Of a stretch of DNA of 64,000 bases, positions 56,134-64,000 are shown in pieces. The translations under genes were made by a program, and so were the position numbers. Each line of letters starts with the position of its first letter. Within the stretch, counting starts at the first letter, position 1. This DNA is from Planotetraspora kaengkrachanensis (GTDB taxonomy: Bacteria > Actinomycetota > Actinomycetes > Streptosporangiales > Streptosporangiaceae): contig NZ_BONV01000033.1 in NCBI RefSeq assembly GCF_016862895.1, positions 1-64,000 of the forward strand, given 5' to 3'. The notes under the pieces were generated by a model. That model had not been told where the DNA came from and ran no database searches. It worked only from the letters and a program-made list of their open reading frames with translations.

Positions 56134-57816
56134 GTGTCGGTCCCCTCAACTTCGGCGGCTCCGCCTGCCATGCCACAGGCCCAGACCGCTCCAGACGCCT
56201 CGACGTCCGGAAGCCACCGGGCGCCCGCGCCCGGTGTGGACGCGTCTGCGCCCGGCCGCCCCTACGGCGCGGCCCCTTCCGCACCGGATCCCGCATCTCG
56301 CCCATACGGCCCCGGTCCCTCCACAGACCCGGGATCGCGCCCCTACGCCCCCGGTCCTGCCATGGACCCGGGGGCTCGCCCGTACGGCGCCGCCCCTTCC
56401 GCGGCGGAGTCGATGTCCCGCCCGTACGGCCCGGGCCCTTCCGCGGACCCCGGATCATCCCCGTACGGCCCCGGCCCCTCCACAGACCCGGGATCGCGCT
56501 CCTACGGCGGTCCTCACATGGACCCCGGGACGCGTCCGTACGGCGCCGGTCCCTCGACGGATCCCGGAACCCGCTCCTACGGTCCCGGCCCCTCCACGGA
56601 TCCCGGAACCCGCCCGTACGGCGCGGCCGCACCCACCACGGACGTCCCGCCCTCCGGCCGTACCTCCGGGGCCGTCGCGCCCGGGTTCGAGATGCCGGGG
56701 TTCGACATCCCCGGCACCCCGGGCCGGCCGCACTTCATCCCGGTCATCGACCTCGACACCGGCGGCGTCATCGCGGTCGAGGTGATCGCGAGCACGCTCG
56801 GCGGTCCCGCCTCCGGCATCGCCGCGACGGTAAACGGCGTCAACGCCGCCGCACAGGAGGACGCGCTCCTTCCCCTCCTGCTCCCCATCCCGGTCTCCGC
56901 CGTGCTCGGCGGCTCCGCGGGGCTGGCGACACTCCACGAGGCGCTGCGCGTGACCAACCGGCGCAGCCGCGAGGTGATCCTGGTCATCGAGGGAGACGTC
57001 TCCCCCGGCGACCGGCGCTACCTCCTGTCCGGTATCGAAGGCCTGCGCGCCGTCGGCTACCTGATCGCGTTCGGCGGTCTCGGCTCCTCCTACGTCCCGC
57101 TCGAGCTGGTCGCGGACGCCTCGCCGTACGTGATCCTCATTTCGCCGGACGTGGTCGAGCGCGGGCCGCGCGACCCCCGCAGGGGCGGGCTCGCCGAGTC
57201 GCTGGTGACGTTCGCCAAGGCCATCGGGGCGCACGTCCTGGCGCCGGGCGTCCGCGACGAGACCCAGCTGGGCGCGGTGCGCGGCTGGGGCATCCGGCTG
57301 GCGCAGGGCCCGCTGCTCGCCCCGTCGGACTGGCGGCCCTCCCTCGGCCACAGCCGCGTCCACGTGCCCCTGCCCCTCCCCGAGACGACGCCGGCCGCCG
57401 CGATGCTGGGTCCCCGGGTGCAGGAGTTCCTGCTCCCCGCCGTGACCATCCCGATGGAGTCCACGGCCGAGGACGTGATGTCCGTGCTCAGCTCCGAGCC
57501 CTCCATCACCAGCGTCATCCTGGTCGACGAGTACCAGCGGCCGCACGGCAGCATCGACCGCAGCCGCTTCCTGCTGTTCATGGCCGGGGCGTACGGCCAC
57601 GCGCTGCACGCCAGGAAGCCGGCTCACCGGCTCGCCGACTCGGCCAAGGTGGTGCCGAAGACCACGCCCGCGATAGCCGCCATGCAGGTGGCGGGGCGTG
57701 ACAACGCCCGGGTGTACGACGATCTCGTGGTCGTGGACGAGGTCGGCAGGTGCATGGGGATCGTCAGGGTCGGCGACCTGATCCGTCACGTCGCCGAGTC
57801 GCAGGCGGGCCGCTGA
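56134..57816 (+). CDS. Repeat-rich protein with degenerate EAL domain and CBS-like C-terminus
   Basis: A 560-residue protein in three parts. Residues 1-185 are low-complexity with about nine copies of an RPYGPGPSTDPGS-type repeat. Residues ~195-420 resemble an EAL domain (PHFIPVIDLDTGGVIAVEV, IASTLGG, VILVIEGDVSPGDRR, GVRDETQLGAVRGWGIRLAQG), but the EAL motif itself is VEV and metal ligands are missing, so it is unlikely to cut cyclic di-GMP. The last 120 residues resemble paired CBS domains (MESTAEDVMSVLSSEPSITSVILVDE, VVDEVGRCMGIVRVGDLI). GTG start. It is probably a cytoplasmic nucleotide sensor or scaffold. Confidence 0.78.
   Translation: MSVPSTSAAPPAMPQAQTAPDASTSGSHRAPAPGVDASAPGRPYGAAPSAPDPASRPYGPGPSTDPGSRPYAPGPAMDPGARPYGAAPSAAESMSRPYGPGPSADPGSSPYGPGPSTDPGSRSYGGPHMDPGTRPYGAGPSTDPGTRSYGPGPSTDPGTRPYGAAAPTTDVPPSGRTSGAVAPGFEMPGFDIPGTPGRPHFIPVIDLDTGGVIAVEVIASTLGGPASGIAATVNGVNAAAQEDALLPLLLPIPVSAVLGGSAGLATLHEALRVTNRRSREVILVIEGDVSPGDRRYLLSGIEGLRAVGYLIAFGGLGSSYVPLELVADASPYVILISPDVVERGPRDPRRGGLAESLVTFAKAIGAHVLAPGVRDETQLGAVRGWGIRLAQGPLLAPSDWRPSLGHSRVHVPLPLPETTPAAAMLGPRVQEFLLPAVTIPMESTAEDVMSVLSSEPSITSVILVDEYQRPHGSIDRSRFLLFMAGAYGHALHARKPAHRLADSAKVVPKTTPAIAAMQVAGRDNARVYDDLVVVDEVGRCMGIVRVGDLIRHVAESQAGR
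56260..56625 (+). repeat. Minisatellite-like coding repeat (about 39-42 bp)
   Basis: Tandem in-frame units encode RPYG(P/A)(G/A)PS-x-DPG(S/T). They vary in single bases, and the unit length is 13 or 14 codons. Such a region can gain or lose units, so repeat number may differ between strains. Confidence 0.75.
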
Positions 57817-57882
57817 GGCCCGCCGCCGAGCCGGAGCGCTGAGGCGGAGCGCCGCGGTTCCGCCCGGGACGGGGCTGGAGGG

Positions 57883-58488
57883 TCAGAGCCAGCCCTGGTC
57901 CTGAGCCTTCTGCACCGCCTCCATCCGGTTGCGCGCCGACGTCTTCTGAATCGCCGACGACAGGTAGTTGCGGACGGTCCCCTCGGACAGGTGCAGCCGC
58001 GCGGCGATGTCGTTGATCGTCGAGCCGTCGACCGCGGCGCTCAGAACCTCCCGCTCGCGCGGGGACAGCGGATTCGGGCCCGCGCTGAGAGCGGCGGCGG
58101 CGAGCCCGGGGTCGATGACGCGCTCGCCCGACAGGACGCGCCTGATGGCGGCGGCCAGCTCGCGCGCGGGACTGTCCTTGACGAGGAAGGCCGACGCCCC
58201 GGCCTCCATGGCCCGCCGCAGGTAGCCGGGCCGGGCGAACGTGGTGAGGATCATCACGTGGCACTCGGGGACCTCGCGGCGTATCTCCCCCGCCGCGGTG
58301 ATGCCGTCCTTGCCGGGCATCTCGATGTCGAGCAGCGCCACGTCGGGCCTCGTGACCGCGGCCACCGCGACGGCTTCGTCGCCGGTCGCGGCCTCCCCGA
58401 CCACGTCGATGTCGGGCTCGAGGCTCAGCAGGGAGGCGAGGGCTCCCCGGATCATGGTCTGGTCCTCCGCCAGTATCACCCGGATCAC
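57883..58488 (-). CDS. NarL-type response regulator
   Basis: A 201-residue regulator: receiver with Glu8-Asp9, phosphoacceptor Asp54 (VALLDIEMPGKDG) and the Lys in AFLVKDSP; LuxR-type HTH with LSPREREVLSAAVDGSTIND and LHLSEGTVRNYLSSAIQK. It starts (GTG) 16 bp after the histidine kinase gene and is its cognate regulator. The likely target is the adjacent ABC-2 exporter operon. Confidence 0.92.
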   Translation of the reverse strand: MIRVILAEDQTMIRGALASLLSLEPDIDVVGEAATGDEAVAVAAVTRPDVALLDIEMPGKDGITAAGEIRREVPECHVMILTTFARPGYLRRAMEAGASAFLVKDSPARELAAAIRRVLSGERVIDPGLAAAALSAGPNPLSPREREVLSAAVDGSTINDIAARLHLSEGTVRNYLSSAIQKTSARNRMEAVQKAQDQGWL

Positions 58489-58504
58489 GTGGCCAACCTA
58501 TCGC

Positions 58505-59668
58505 TCAGACGGCGACGGTCCGGCCCGCCACCGGCTTCGCGGGGTGGCGCGGGACGGTGATCCGAATGCGGAATCCCGCGGCGGCGGAATCCACCTCGAC
58601 GGAGCCGCCGGCCGCGCCCACCCGCTCGGCCAGACCCGTCAGACCGCTGCCGGGCTGGTACGGTCCGGCCACGCCGTTGTCGGCGACCTCCAGCAGCGCG
58701 CCGGCCTCGCCGTACGTCAGGGTGATCTCGCAACGCGTCGCCCGGGCGTGCCGTACGACGTTCGTTGCCGCCTCGCGGACGGCCCAGCCGAGCAGTCCGT
58801 CCAGGGGGTCGGGCACCGGGGTGCCCGACGTGCGCACGGTCAGCTCGACTCCCGCCGCGGCCAGTGCGGACCTGGCGCCGTCGATCTCCTCGGAGAGGCA
58901 GCGCTGACGGTATCCGGTCACGGCCTCGCGCACCTCGACCAGCGCCTGCCTGGCCACGGACTCGATGTCGGCCATCTCCCCGGCCGCCCGGTCGGAGCCC
59001 TGCTCGGCGAGCCTGCGGGCGAGTTCGCTCTTCAGCACGATGAGGGACAGGCTGTGGCCGAGCAGGTCGTGCAGGTCACGGGCGATCCGCAGGCGCTCCT
59101 CGTTGGCCGCCAGCCTGGCGACCTCGCTCTGCGCCTGCCGGACCTGGATGACGAGCAGCCGGGTGTTGCGCACTCCCATGAACAGCAGGCCGAGCGTCAG
59201 CACCTCCATCACGAGCAGCGTGAGCGTGCCTCCGTCGGCCTTCTTGATCAGGCCGTCCACGATCACGATGGCCACCATGCCACCGAGGGCGGGCAGGGCC
59301 AGTCGCGGGCGCAGCCCCATCGAGAAGACGACGGACACGTAGATCGGCAGGGCGAGCCAGCCCGGGCCGAAGACGAGCGGGTAGGCGGCGGCCATCAGCG
59401 TGAGGAGGCCGAGGAGGGGCAGGGTGAGCGGGTTGCGCTCGTCCTCGTCGTCGGCCGCCGTCAGCACCGTCGTCATGTAGGTGGCCACGAAGGCCGCCAG
59501 CGCGACGAGCTGCCAGCGGGCCTCGTCCCACGGCACCTTGCCGCTGACGATGTCGACCACCGGATAACACAGGTAGACCAGGCCGAACATGACGCCGATC
59601 AACCGTCGCCACCGCGCCGACCTGCCGTCCATCGCGCCGAACGTGAAGGTGCGGCTGAACCAGCCCAT
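58505..59668 (-). CDS. Sensor histidine kinase, HisKA_3 type
   Basis: A 387-residue membrane kinase of the DesK/LiaS type: five or six helices in residues ~25-175 with no large external domain, a coiled segment, the phosphoacceptor His200 in IARDLHDLLGHSLSL, and a HATPase domain (VREAATNVVRHARATRCEI; GSGLTGLAERV). GGAGG precedes the ATG at 59668. It probably senses membrane or envelope stress. It lies 44 bp after the ABC-2 permease gene on the same strand. Confidence 0.9.
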   Translation of the reverse strand: MGWFSRTFTFGAMDGRSARWRRLIGVMFGLVYLCYPVVDIVSGKVPWDEARWQLVALAAFVATYMTTVLTAADDEDERNPLTLPLLGLLTLMAAAYPLVFGPGWLALPIYVSVVFSMGLRPRLALPALGGMVAIVIVDGLIKKADGGTLTLLVMEVLTLGLLFMGVRNTRLLVIQVRQAQSEVARLAANEERLRIARDLHDLLGHSLSLIVLKSELARRLAEQGSDRAAGEMADIESVARQALVEVREAVTGYRQRCLSEEIDGARSALAAAGVELTVRTSGTPVPDPLDGLLGWAVREAATNVVRHARATRCEITLTYGEAGALLEVADNGVAGPYQPGSGLTGLAERVGAAGGSVEVDSAAAGFRIRITVPRHPAKPVAGRTVAV

Positions 59669-59712
59669 CCTTCGGCCTCCTGTCCCTGTTCCCACCGCGT
59701 CCCCGCCCTCGG

Positions 59713-60456
59713 TCAGGCGCGGACCGTCGCCCGGCGGTAGGCGAAGACGGCGAGGACGCCGAGCACGACCGCCCAGCCGACGATCCCGAAGACGGCGGAG
59801 GCCTCCGGCGTGTCTCCCGCGACGATCTTCCAGCCGATGCTCGCGTAATCGTAGGAGGGCAGCACCTGGGCGATCGACTTCATGGCGGACGGCATGACCT
59901 CAACAGGGAACCACAGGCCACCGAGCAGGGCCAGCCCGAACATCCCGATCATGGCGACGGGCTGCGCCGTGTCCGGCGGCAGGAGCGAGCCGATCGTCAG
60001 GCCGAGCGCGATGAAGGGGATCGTCCCGACCCATAGGGAGCCGATGAGCCCGGCCCATTCGCCCGCCGGGAGCGACACGTCCTGCGTCAGCACCGCCGCC
60101 AGCCCCACGAGCAGCAGGGACGGCAACACCAGCACCATGGACGCGATCAGCTTGGTGCAGATGATCGCCCAGCCGGGCAGCGGGGTGATCTGGAGCTGGC
60201 GCAGCCAGCCGCTGTGCCGCTCCTGCGCCCACGGCACCGCGCTCGACATGATCGACGCGGCGAGCGCGCCGTACGCCGCCATGGAGACCATCAGGACCAC
60301 CGCGCCCTTGACCCCCGTCGTCTCGTCTACCTGGTCCCCCCAGAGGTTGGAGTAGAGGAGGTAGAAGATCACGGGGAAGGCGATCACGAAGATGATGTAC
60401 CGCTTGTTGCGGACCATGCGGAGCAGTTCGATCCTCAGATAGTGCGCCATGGTCAT
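59713..60456 (-). CDS. ABC-2 type transporter permease
   Basis: A 247-residue membrane protein with six helices and the ABC-2 architecture (YLRIELLRMVRNKRYIIFVIAFPVIFYLL at the start, quoted in part; GMFGLALLGGLWFPVEVMPS before the last helix). With the preceding ATPase it forms an exporter for a drug, lipid or peptide. The start overlaps the ATPase stop (ATGA). Confidence 0.9.
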   Translation of the reverse strand: MTMAHYLRIELLRMVRNKRYIIFVIAFPVIFYLLYSNLWGDQVDETTGVKGAVVLMVSMAAYGALAASIMSSAVPWAQERHSGWLRQLQITPLPGWAIICTKLIASMVLVLPSLLLVGLAAVLTQDVSLPAGEWAGLIGSLWVGTIPFIALGLTIGSLLPPDTAQPVAMIGMFGLALLGGLWFPVEVMPSAMKSIAQVLPSYDYASIGWKIVAGDTPEASAVFGIVGWAVVLGVLAVFAYRRATVRA

Positions 60457-61337
60457 GACTCCTTGGTGAGAGCGAGGAAGGCGTCCTCAAGATCGGCCCC
60501 GTGGATCTGGAGGTCGCGCACGTCGAGGGTGGTCTTGCGGTAGAGCGCGTCGACGGTGGCGTCAGGATCCCCGGTCCTGACCGTGACGCGGTCCGTCTGG
60601 ATCTCCACGGCGGACACCCCGGGCAGGGCGTCCAGCCCGGCGGCCGACTGGAGACCGAGCCGGAAGCTCACCGTGTGCCCCGCCACCCCCGCCTTGATCT
60701 CCGCGGCGGTGCCGTCGGCGACGACCTTGCCGCGGGCGACGACCACGACCCGGTCGGAGTTCTGGTCCGCCTCCTCCAGGTAGTGGGTGGCGAACAGGAT
60801 CGTCCGGCCCTGGGCCGCGTAGGCCCGCATGTTGTCCCAGAACGACCGGCGCGACTCGACGTCCATCGCGGCCGTCGGCTCGTCCAGCAGGAGGAGCTTG
60901 GGACCCCCGGCGATGGCCAGGGCGAAGCGCACCCGCTGCGTCTGGCCGCCGGACAGCTTGTCCGCCCTCCGTCCCGCGAGGTCGGTCAGCTCGGCCATCC
61001 GCAGCACCTCGTCCAGGGGCAGCGGGTCGGGATAGAGCCGGCGGATGAAGTCGACGGACTCCCTGACCGTCAGCTCGGGGATCAGCGAGCCCTCCTGGAG
61101 CATCGCGCCGATGTCCCCGCGGGTGACCGCCTCGTCCGGCCCGTTCCCGAACACCTTGATGTCGCCGCTGGTCGGGCGGAGCAGTCCGAGCAGCATGTTG
61201 ATGGAGGTCGACTTGCCCGCGCCGTTCGGGCCGAGGAGCGCGACGGTGCTCCCCACGGGGATGTCCAGCGTGAGCCCGTCCACGGCGACGACTTCGCCGT
61301 ATTTCTTGGTGACGCCGTTGAAGGCGATGGCGTTCAT
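60453..61337 (-). CDS. ABC-2 type transporter ATP-binding protein
   Basis: A 294-residue ATPase of the DrrA/CcmA type: Walker A LGPNGAGKST, signature LSGGQTQRVRFALAI, Walker B LLLLDEPTAAMD and ATHYLEEAD. A C-terminal domain of about 80 residues follows. TAGCGT lies 7 bases before the ATG at 61337, so the transcript may be leaderless; a start at 61355 is possible. First gene of an operon ATPase-permease-kinase-regulator. Confidence 0.9.
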   Translation of the reverse strand: MNAIAFNGVTKKYGEVVAVDGLTLDIPVGSTVALLGPNGAGKSTSINMLLGLLRPTSGDIKVFGNGPDEAVTRGDIGAMLQEGSLIPELTVRESVDFIRRLYPDPLPLDEVLRMAELTDLAGRRADKLSGGQTQRVRFALAIAGGPKLLLLDEPTAAMDVESRRSFWDNMRAYAAQGRTILFATHYLEEADQNSDRVVVVARGKVVADGTAAEIKAGVAGHTVSFRLGLQSAAGLDALPGVSAVEIQTDRVTVRTGDPDATVDALYRKTTLDVRDLQIHGADLEDAFLALTKES

Positions 61338-61469
61338 GAGGTCAACGCTAGGCATGCTTCCGGTAGATCATCAGTGCCGAGCGTCCGGGCTTCGGGATGA
61401 CATTTGTCAGACGCCGGGTGAATCACCTGTCGGACGACCCGTGTGGGCCTCTGCGGCCGGGCCGTACGC

Positions 61470-62225
61470 TCAGGCCGGGGAACTCTCCACGGGCAGACCC
61501 GACCCGGCCCAGTCCTCGATCCCCTCGGCGTACAGGCGCACGTCGCGGTAGCCGAGCCGCTTCAACTCCGCGACGAGGCCGGGACCCCGCGTGCAGGCGA
61601 CGTCGGTCGAGTAGGCGACGATCGGGGCCGACCGGTCGGGCAGCAGATCGTTCGCCGACTTCTCCGCGTCCTCGGCGGTGAGGTTCAGGGCTCCGGGCAG
61701 ATGCCTGCGCCGGTAGGCCGGCTCGGGCAACCCGTCCACGACGGTCACGGCGCCCGTGTCGATCGCGGACCGCAACTCCTCCCTGGAGATCGTCGGCCGG
61801 ACCGGGAGTCCGTCCCCGGCCACGTGAGCGTCGCGGGCGAAGGGCGGCGGCGCCCCGGGGTCCTGGAGCGGCCCGCTGAGCTGGATGTTGGCGATCAGCC
61901 AGCGCTCGTCCTGCCGTACGGCCACGAGGGTGAGCCTGAACGAGCCGCTGGTGTCGCGCCCCATGGCGGTGGTGCGCTGGTCCTGGACTCCCGACACGAC
62001 CGCGGTGTCGCCGTAGAACCTGACCTGTGGCTCAAGGATCGCGAAGTGGTGGTTCTCCAGGGGCCCCTGATGACGGCCGGCCCACTGCCGCCCGCCGAGG
62101 ACGAACCCCACGGGACCGATTCCCGCGAAATCCACGGTGAGGAGGTCGTCGTAGGCGGCGACGTCACCGTGCAACTCGGCCTGGGCCCAGCGGTCGACGA
62201 GATCGAGAACCTGCTGCCGGCTCAT
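61470..62225 (-). CDS. NTF2-like/rhodanese fusion protein
   Basis: A 251-residue protein. Residues 1-125 are an NTF2/SnoaL-like domain of the stress-response type (VLDLVDRWAQAELHGDVAAYDDLLTVDF, FYGDTAVVSGVQDQRTT). Residues ~145-251 are a rhodanese domain (VTVVDGLPEPAYRRRHLPGALNL) with Cys in VAYSTDVACTRGPGLVAELKRLGY, quoted in part as the candidate sulfur-carrying site; the loop differs from the usual CXXGXR. It may handle sulfane sulfur or arsenate-like substrates. AAGGAGAG precedes the ATG. It is divergent from a TetR gene. Confidence 0.82.
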   Translation of the reverse strand: MSRQQVLDLVDRWAQAELHGDVAAYDDLLTVDFAGIGPVGFVLGGRQWAGRHQGPLENHHFAILEPQVRFYGDTAVVSGVQDQRTTAMGRDTSGSFRLTLVAVRQDERWLIANIQLSGPLQDPGAPPPFARDAHVAGDGLPVRPTISREELRSAIDTGAVTVVDGLPEPAYRRRHLPGALNLTAEDAEKSANDLLPDRSAPIVAYSTDVACTRGPGLVAELKRLGYRDVRLYAEGIEDWAGSGLPVESSPA

Positions 62226-62266
62226 GAAACTCTCCTTGCTCTCCTGGAACGACTACGTTCACGGCC

Positions 62267-62289
62267 AAGCGGAGAAAAAACCTCCGATT
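62267..62289. promoter_or_regulatory. Operator 1 of the TetR/rhodanese pair
   Basis: AAGCGGAG, seven bases, CTCCGATT. It aligns with operator 2 read on the opposite strand, where AAGCGGAGAAAAA is shared exactly. It lies 42 bp upstream of the rhodanese fusion gene start. Confidence 0.65.
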
Positions 62290-62322
62290 AACTGTGACAC
62301 GGCAGCCGATGTCCGGCAAGGC

Positions 62323-62347
62323 GAAGTGGAGCATTTTTCTCCGCTTC
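62323..62347. promoter_or_regulatory. Operator 2 of the TetR/rhodanese pair
   Basis: GAAGTGGAG, seven bases, CTCCGCTTC: 9-bp arms with one mismatch. It lies 39 bp upstream of the TetR start and overlaps a probable promoter (TATGCT at 62353-62358). Confidence 0.7.
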
Positions 62348-62385
62348 ATAGGTATGCTGTTCCCAACACCGGAAGGGGCGCGACG

Positions 62386-63000
62386 ATGGCCAGGCCGATG
62401 CGGGCCGATGCCCGGCGCAACCAGGAGCAGATCCTGCTCGCCGCACGGGATCTCGTGGCCGAGCGCGGCCCCGACGTTCCCCTCGACGAGGTCGCCCGCC
62501 GTGCGGGAGTGGGCATCGGCACGTTGTACCGCCGGTTCCCCGACCGGGAGGCCCTGCTGCACGCGCTGGCACTGGACGCGCTGACCAGGACGGTCGCGGC
62601 GGCGCACGCCGCCGCGGAGCAGGAGACCGACCCGTTCGACGCGCTCGCGCGCTACCTGCGCGAGGCCCTCGAGCTGCGCGTGTCCGCGGTGCTGCCCGCC
62701 CTGATGGACGTGGTCGACCTCGGGAACGACCCCGAACTCGGTCCCGTGCGGGAGAAGTCCGCCCGCCTCGTGCGGAGCATCCTCGATCGGGCCCGGACGG
62801 CGGGCGCGCTTCCCCATGACGTCACCTTCGAGGACGTCGGGATGATGCTCGTTCGGATCGCCCGGCCTCTCCCCGGCCCGCTCCCGGCTGAGGCGAAGCA
62901 CGAGCTCGCGCGCCGCCATCTGGAGTTGTTCATCCGCGGCCTCGGGGCCCTGGCCGCGGGCGAACCCGCGGTCGCCGCGGAACTTCGCGTCCCCGGGTGA
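62386..63000 (+). CDS. TetR family transcriptional regulator
   Basis: A 204-residue repressor with the HTH VPLDEVARRAGVGIGTLYRRFPDREALLHALA (in two halves around residue 40) after a basic start (MARPMRADARRNQEQILLAA). GGAAGGGG precedes the ATG; the frame is open upstream through the operators but is not coding there. Two matching inverted repeats in the divergent region should be its operators, giving control of itself and of the rhodanese fusion. Confidence 0.9.
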   Translation: MARPMRADARRNQEQILLAARDLVAERGPDVPLDEVARRAGVGIGTLYRRFPDREALLHALALDALTRTVAAAHAAAEQETDPFDALARYLREALELRVSAVLPALMDVVDLGNDPELGPVREKSARLVRSILDRARTAGALPHDVTFEDVGMMLVRIARPLPGPLPAEAKHELARRHLELFIRGLGALAAGEPAVAAELRVPG

Positions 63001-63053
63001 CCTGACCGGCACTTTCCTTCAGCGCCTGAGCCGGCCCCGCCCGGGAACGGGTC

Positions 63054-64000
63054 TCAGCGGCCGAGCCTGGCCCTGGCGTCCTCGACGTCCATGCCGTGGA
63101 GCCTGAGCAGGTTCTCCCCGAGGATCTTGCGCTTGGCCTGCTCGGTGAGCTGGGGGTAGCCGTACCCGTCACAGAGGTCCTGGGGGATCTGGAAGTCCTT
63201 GAACGCGCGCAGCGCCCACTGCGGATGGAAGATCGGGGCCTCCGACCCGTAGATGATCTTGTCTTCCCCGCACCAGAACAGCAGCTTGCCCATGATCTCG
63301 GCGAACATCCTGGGCGCCCGGACGACGAAGTTGATCGTCGCGGCCAGCGACGCGTACAGGTTGGGGTAGCGGATGAGCTGCCAGCAGGTCTCGTCCAGGA
63401 ACGGCAGGCCGACGTGGAAGATGACGAAGTTGACGTCGGGGAAGTTGGCCGCGGCGCCGTCCATGTCCCAGGTCTGGGTGTGCTCGATCGGCTGGGGGCC
63501 GAGGGGGACGCCCTTGTGCACGCCGATGAGGTTCACGCCGAGCTCCTGCGCCTTCTCGAAGATCGGGAAGGCGATGCGCGGGTCGTCCATCCGCCACGGG
63601 TACGGCGAGCCGTAGTCGTAGCGGACGTTGTACAGCTTGAACGCCCGGGCGCCGAACTCCCCGACCTGGCGCTCCATCAGGTCGAGCGCCTTGCGGCCCT
63701 CGAGCGGGTTGACCGTTCCCCAGAAGACGGTCCTGTCGGGGTCCCGCGCGGCGAGGTCCGCGCACTCCGTCCACGGGGAGAGCCCGTCGTGGTACAGGTC
63801 GGTGAGCGGCAGGGGCATCGCCACGAGCATGTCGGTGTCGGACTCCTCGTACACCATCCGCCGGATGTCCTCGACCGTCCACTGCCGCAGGAACTCCTCC
63901 GGCGGCAGCTTGGTCTCCCCGTCCGGGGTGAGGGCGTTGTGGAAGGCGTAGAGATGGTTGGAGAACATCTCGCCCGGCTTGCCGAAGGCGTTCTTGGCCT
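63054..64000 (-). CDS. Amidohydrolase family protein (5' end beyond the window)
   Basis: At least 315 residues; the frame stays open to the window edge (AKNAFGKPGEMFSN), so the true start lies outside. It is a metal-dependent hydrolase of the amidohydrolase_2 (TIM-dependent decarboxylase-like) type: ARAFKLYNVRYDYGSPYPW, LIGVHKGVPLGPQP, VIFHVGLPFLDETCWQLIRY (split here), and KIIYGSEAPIFHPQWAL. In many relatives the last motif is GSD; here it is GSE. The N-terminal HxH metal site, if present, is outside. It converges on the TetR gene. Confidence 0.85.
   Translation of the reverse strand, partial: AKNAFGKPGEMFSNHLYAFHNALTPDGETKLPPEEFLRQWTVEDIRRMVYEESDTDMLVAMPLPLTDLYHDGLSPWTECADLAARDPDRTVFWGTVNPLEGRKALDLMERQVGEFGARAFKLYNVRYDYGSPYPWRMDDPRIAFPIFEKAQELGVNLIGVHKGVPLGPQPIEHTQTWDMDGAAANFPDVNFVIFHVGLPFLDETCWQLIRYPNLYASLAATINFVVRAPRMFAEIMGKLLFWCGEDKIIYGSEAPIFHPQWALRAFKDFQIPQDLCDGYGYPQLTEQAKRKILGENLLRLHGMDVEDARARLGR

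Overview
The window is GC-rich DNA from a mycelial actinomycete. The evidence is the very high third-position GC, GTG and TTG starts, several probable leaderless starts (a TANNNT box 6-8 bases before the start codon), an AmfS/SapB-type class III lanthipeptide locus, a small actinobacterial HTH protein and an acVLRF1-type release factor. Streptosporangiales is my guess for the order; this is inference, since there is no rRNA or marker gene here. I saw no tRNA, rRNA, insertion sequence, transposase, integrase or CRISPR array.

Layout. 1-9.3 kb: a glycan-use operon (sugar ABC importer, GH38 alpha-mannosidase, GH2 beta-galactosidase) behind a near-perfect 20-bp palindrome. 9.3-11.2 kb: an NTF2-like protein divergent from a TetR regulator, then a small molybdopterin-type protein. 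11.2-14.7 kb: the modABC molybdate importer with an HTH-Mop regulator and a separate 69-residue Mop protein. 15.1-20.4 kb: a polytopic mannosyltransferase-like protein, a TetR/SDR divergent pair with three operators, an Lrp regulator, a DUF2000 protein, a second SDR and a YnfA-type protein. 20.4-24.9 kb: a three-gene FtsX/MacB-type ABC system.

25.0-40.3 kb is the accessory heart of the window. It holds a UbiA prenyltransferase, a type III polyketide synthase, an isoprenylcysteine-type methyltransferase and a FAD oxidoreductase (a phenolic lipid/quinone pathway, possibly prenylated). A YrhB-domain protein and a histidine-kinase-like protein follow, then a complete class III lanthipeptide operon (LanKC, a 46-residue precursor, two exporters), a NarL-type response regulator, a secreted Pro/Ala/Gln-rich protein and a POT peptide transporter. 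The four intergenic regions of this segment carry a striking array system. Twenty recognisable copies (14 perfect) of GTGATCATGCAC recur with an exact 53-bp period, in forward and inverted runs, and are entered through shorter-period versions of the same motif. These arrays are confined to this 15-kb segment and are the most interesting signal in the window.

41.8-64 kb is mostly housekeeping or stand-alone genes: MocR/YczE divergent pair, GH15 enzyme, an alpha/beta hydrolase whose nucleophile position reads Asn behind a 17-codon upstream ORF, a PPOX-fold protein, LD-carboxypeptidase, sulfotransferase, ABC exporter, enoyl-CoA hydratase, HTH protein, ABC-F ATPase, acVLRF1, a repeat-rich degenerate EAL/CBS protein, a two-component system with an ABC-2 exporter, an NTF2-rhodanese fusion divergent from a TetR regulator with two matching operators, and a truncated amidohydrolase at the right edge.
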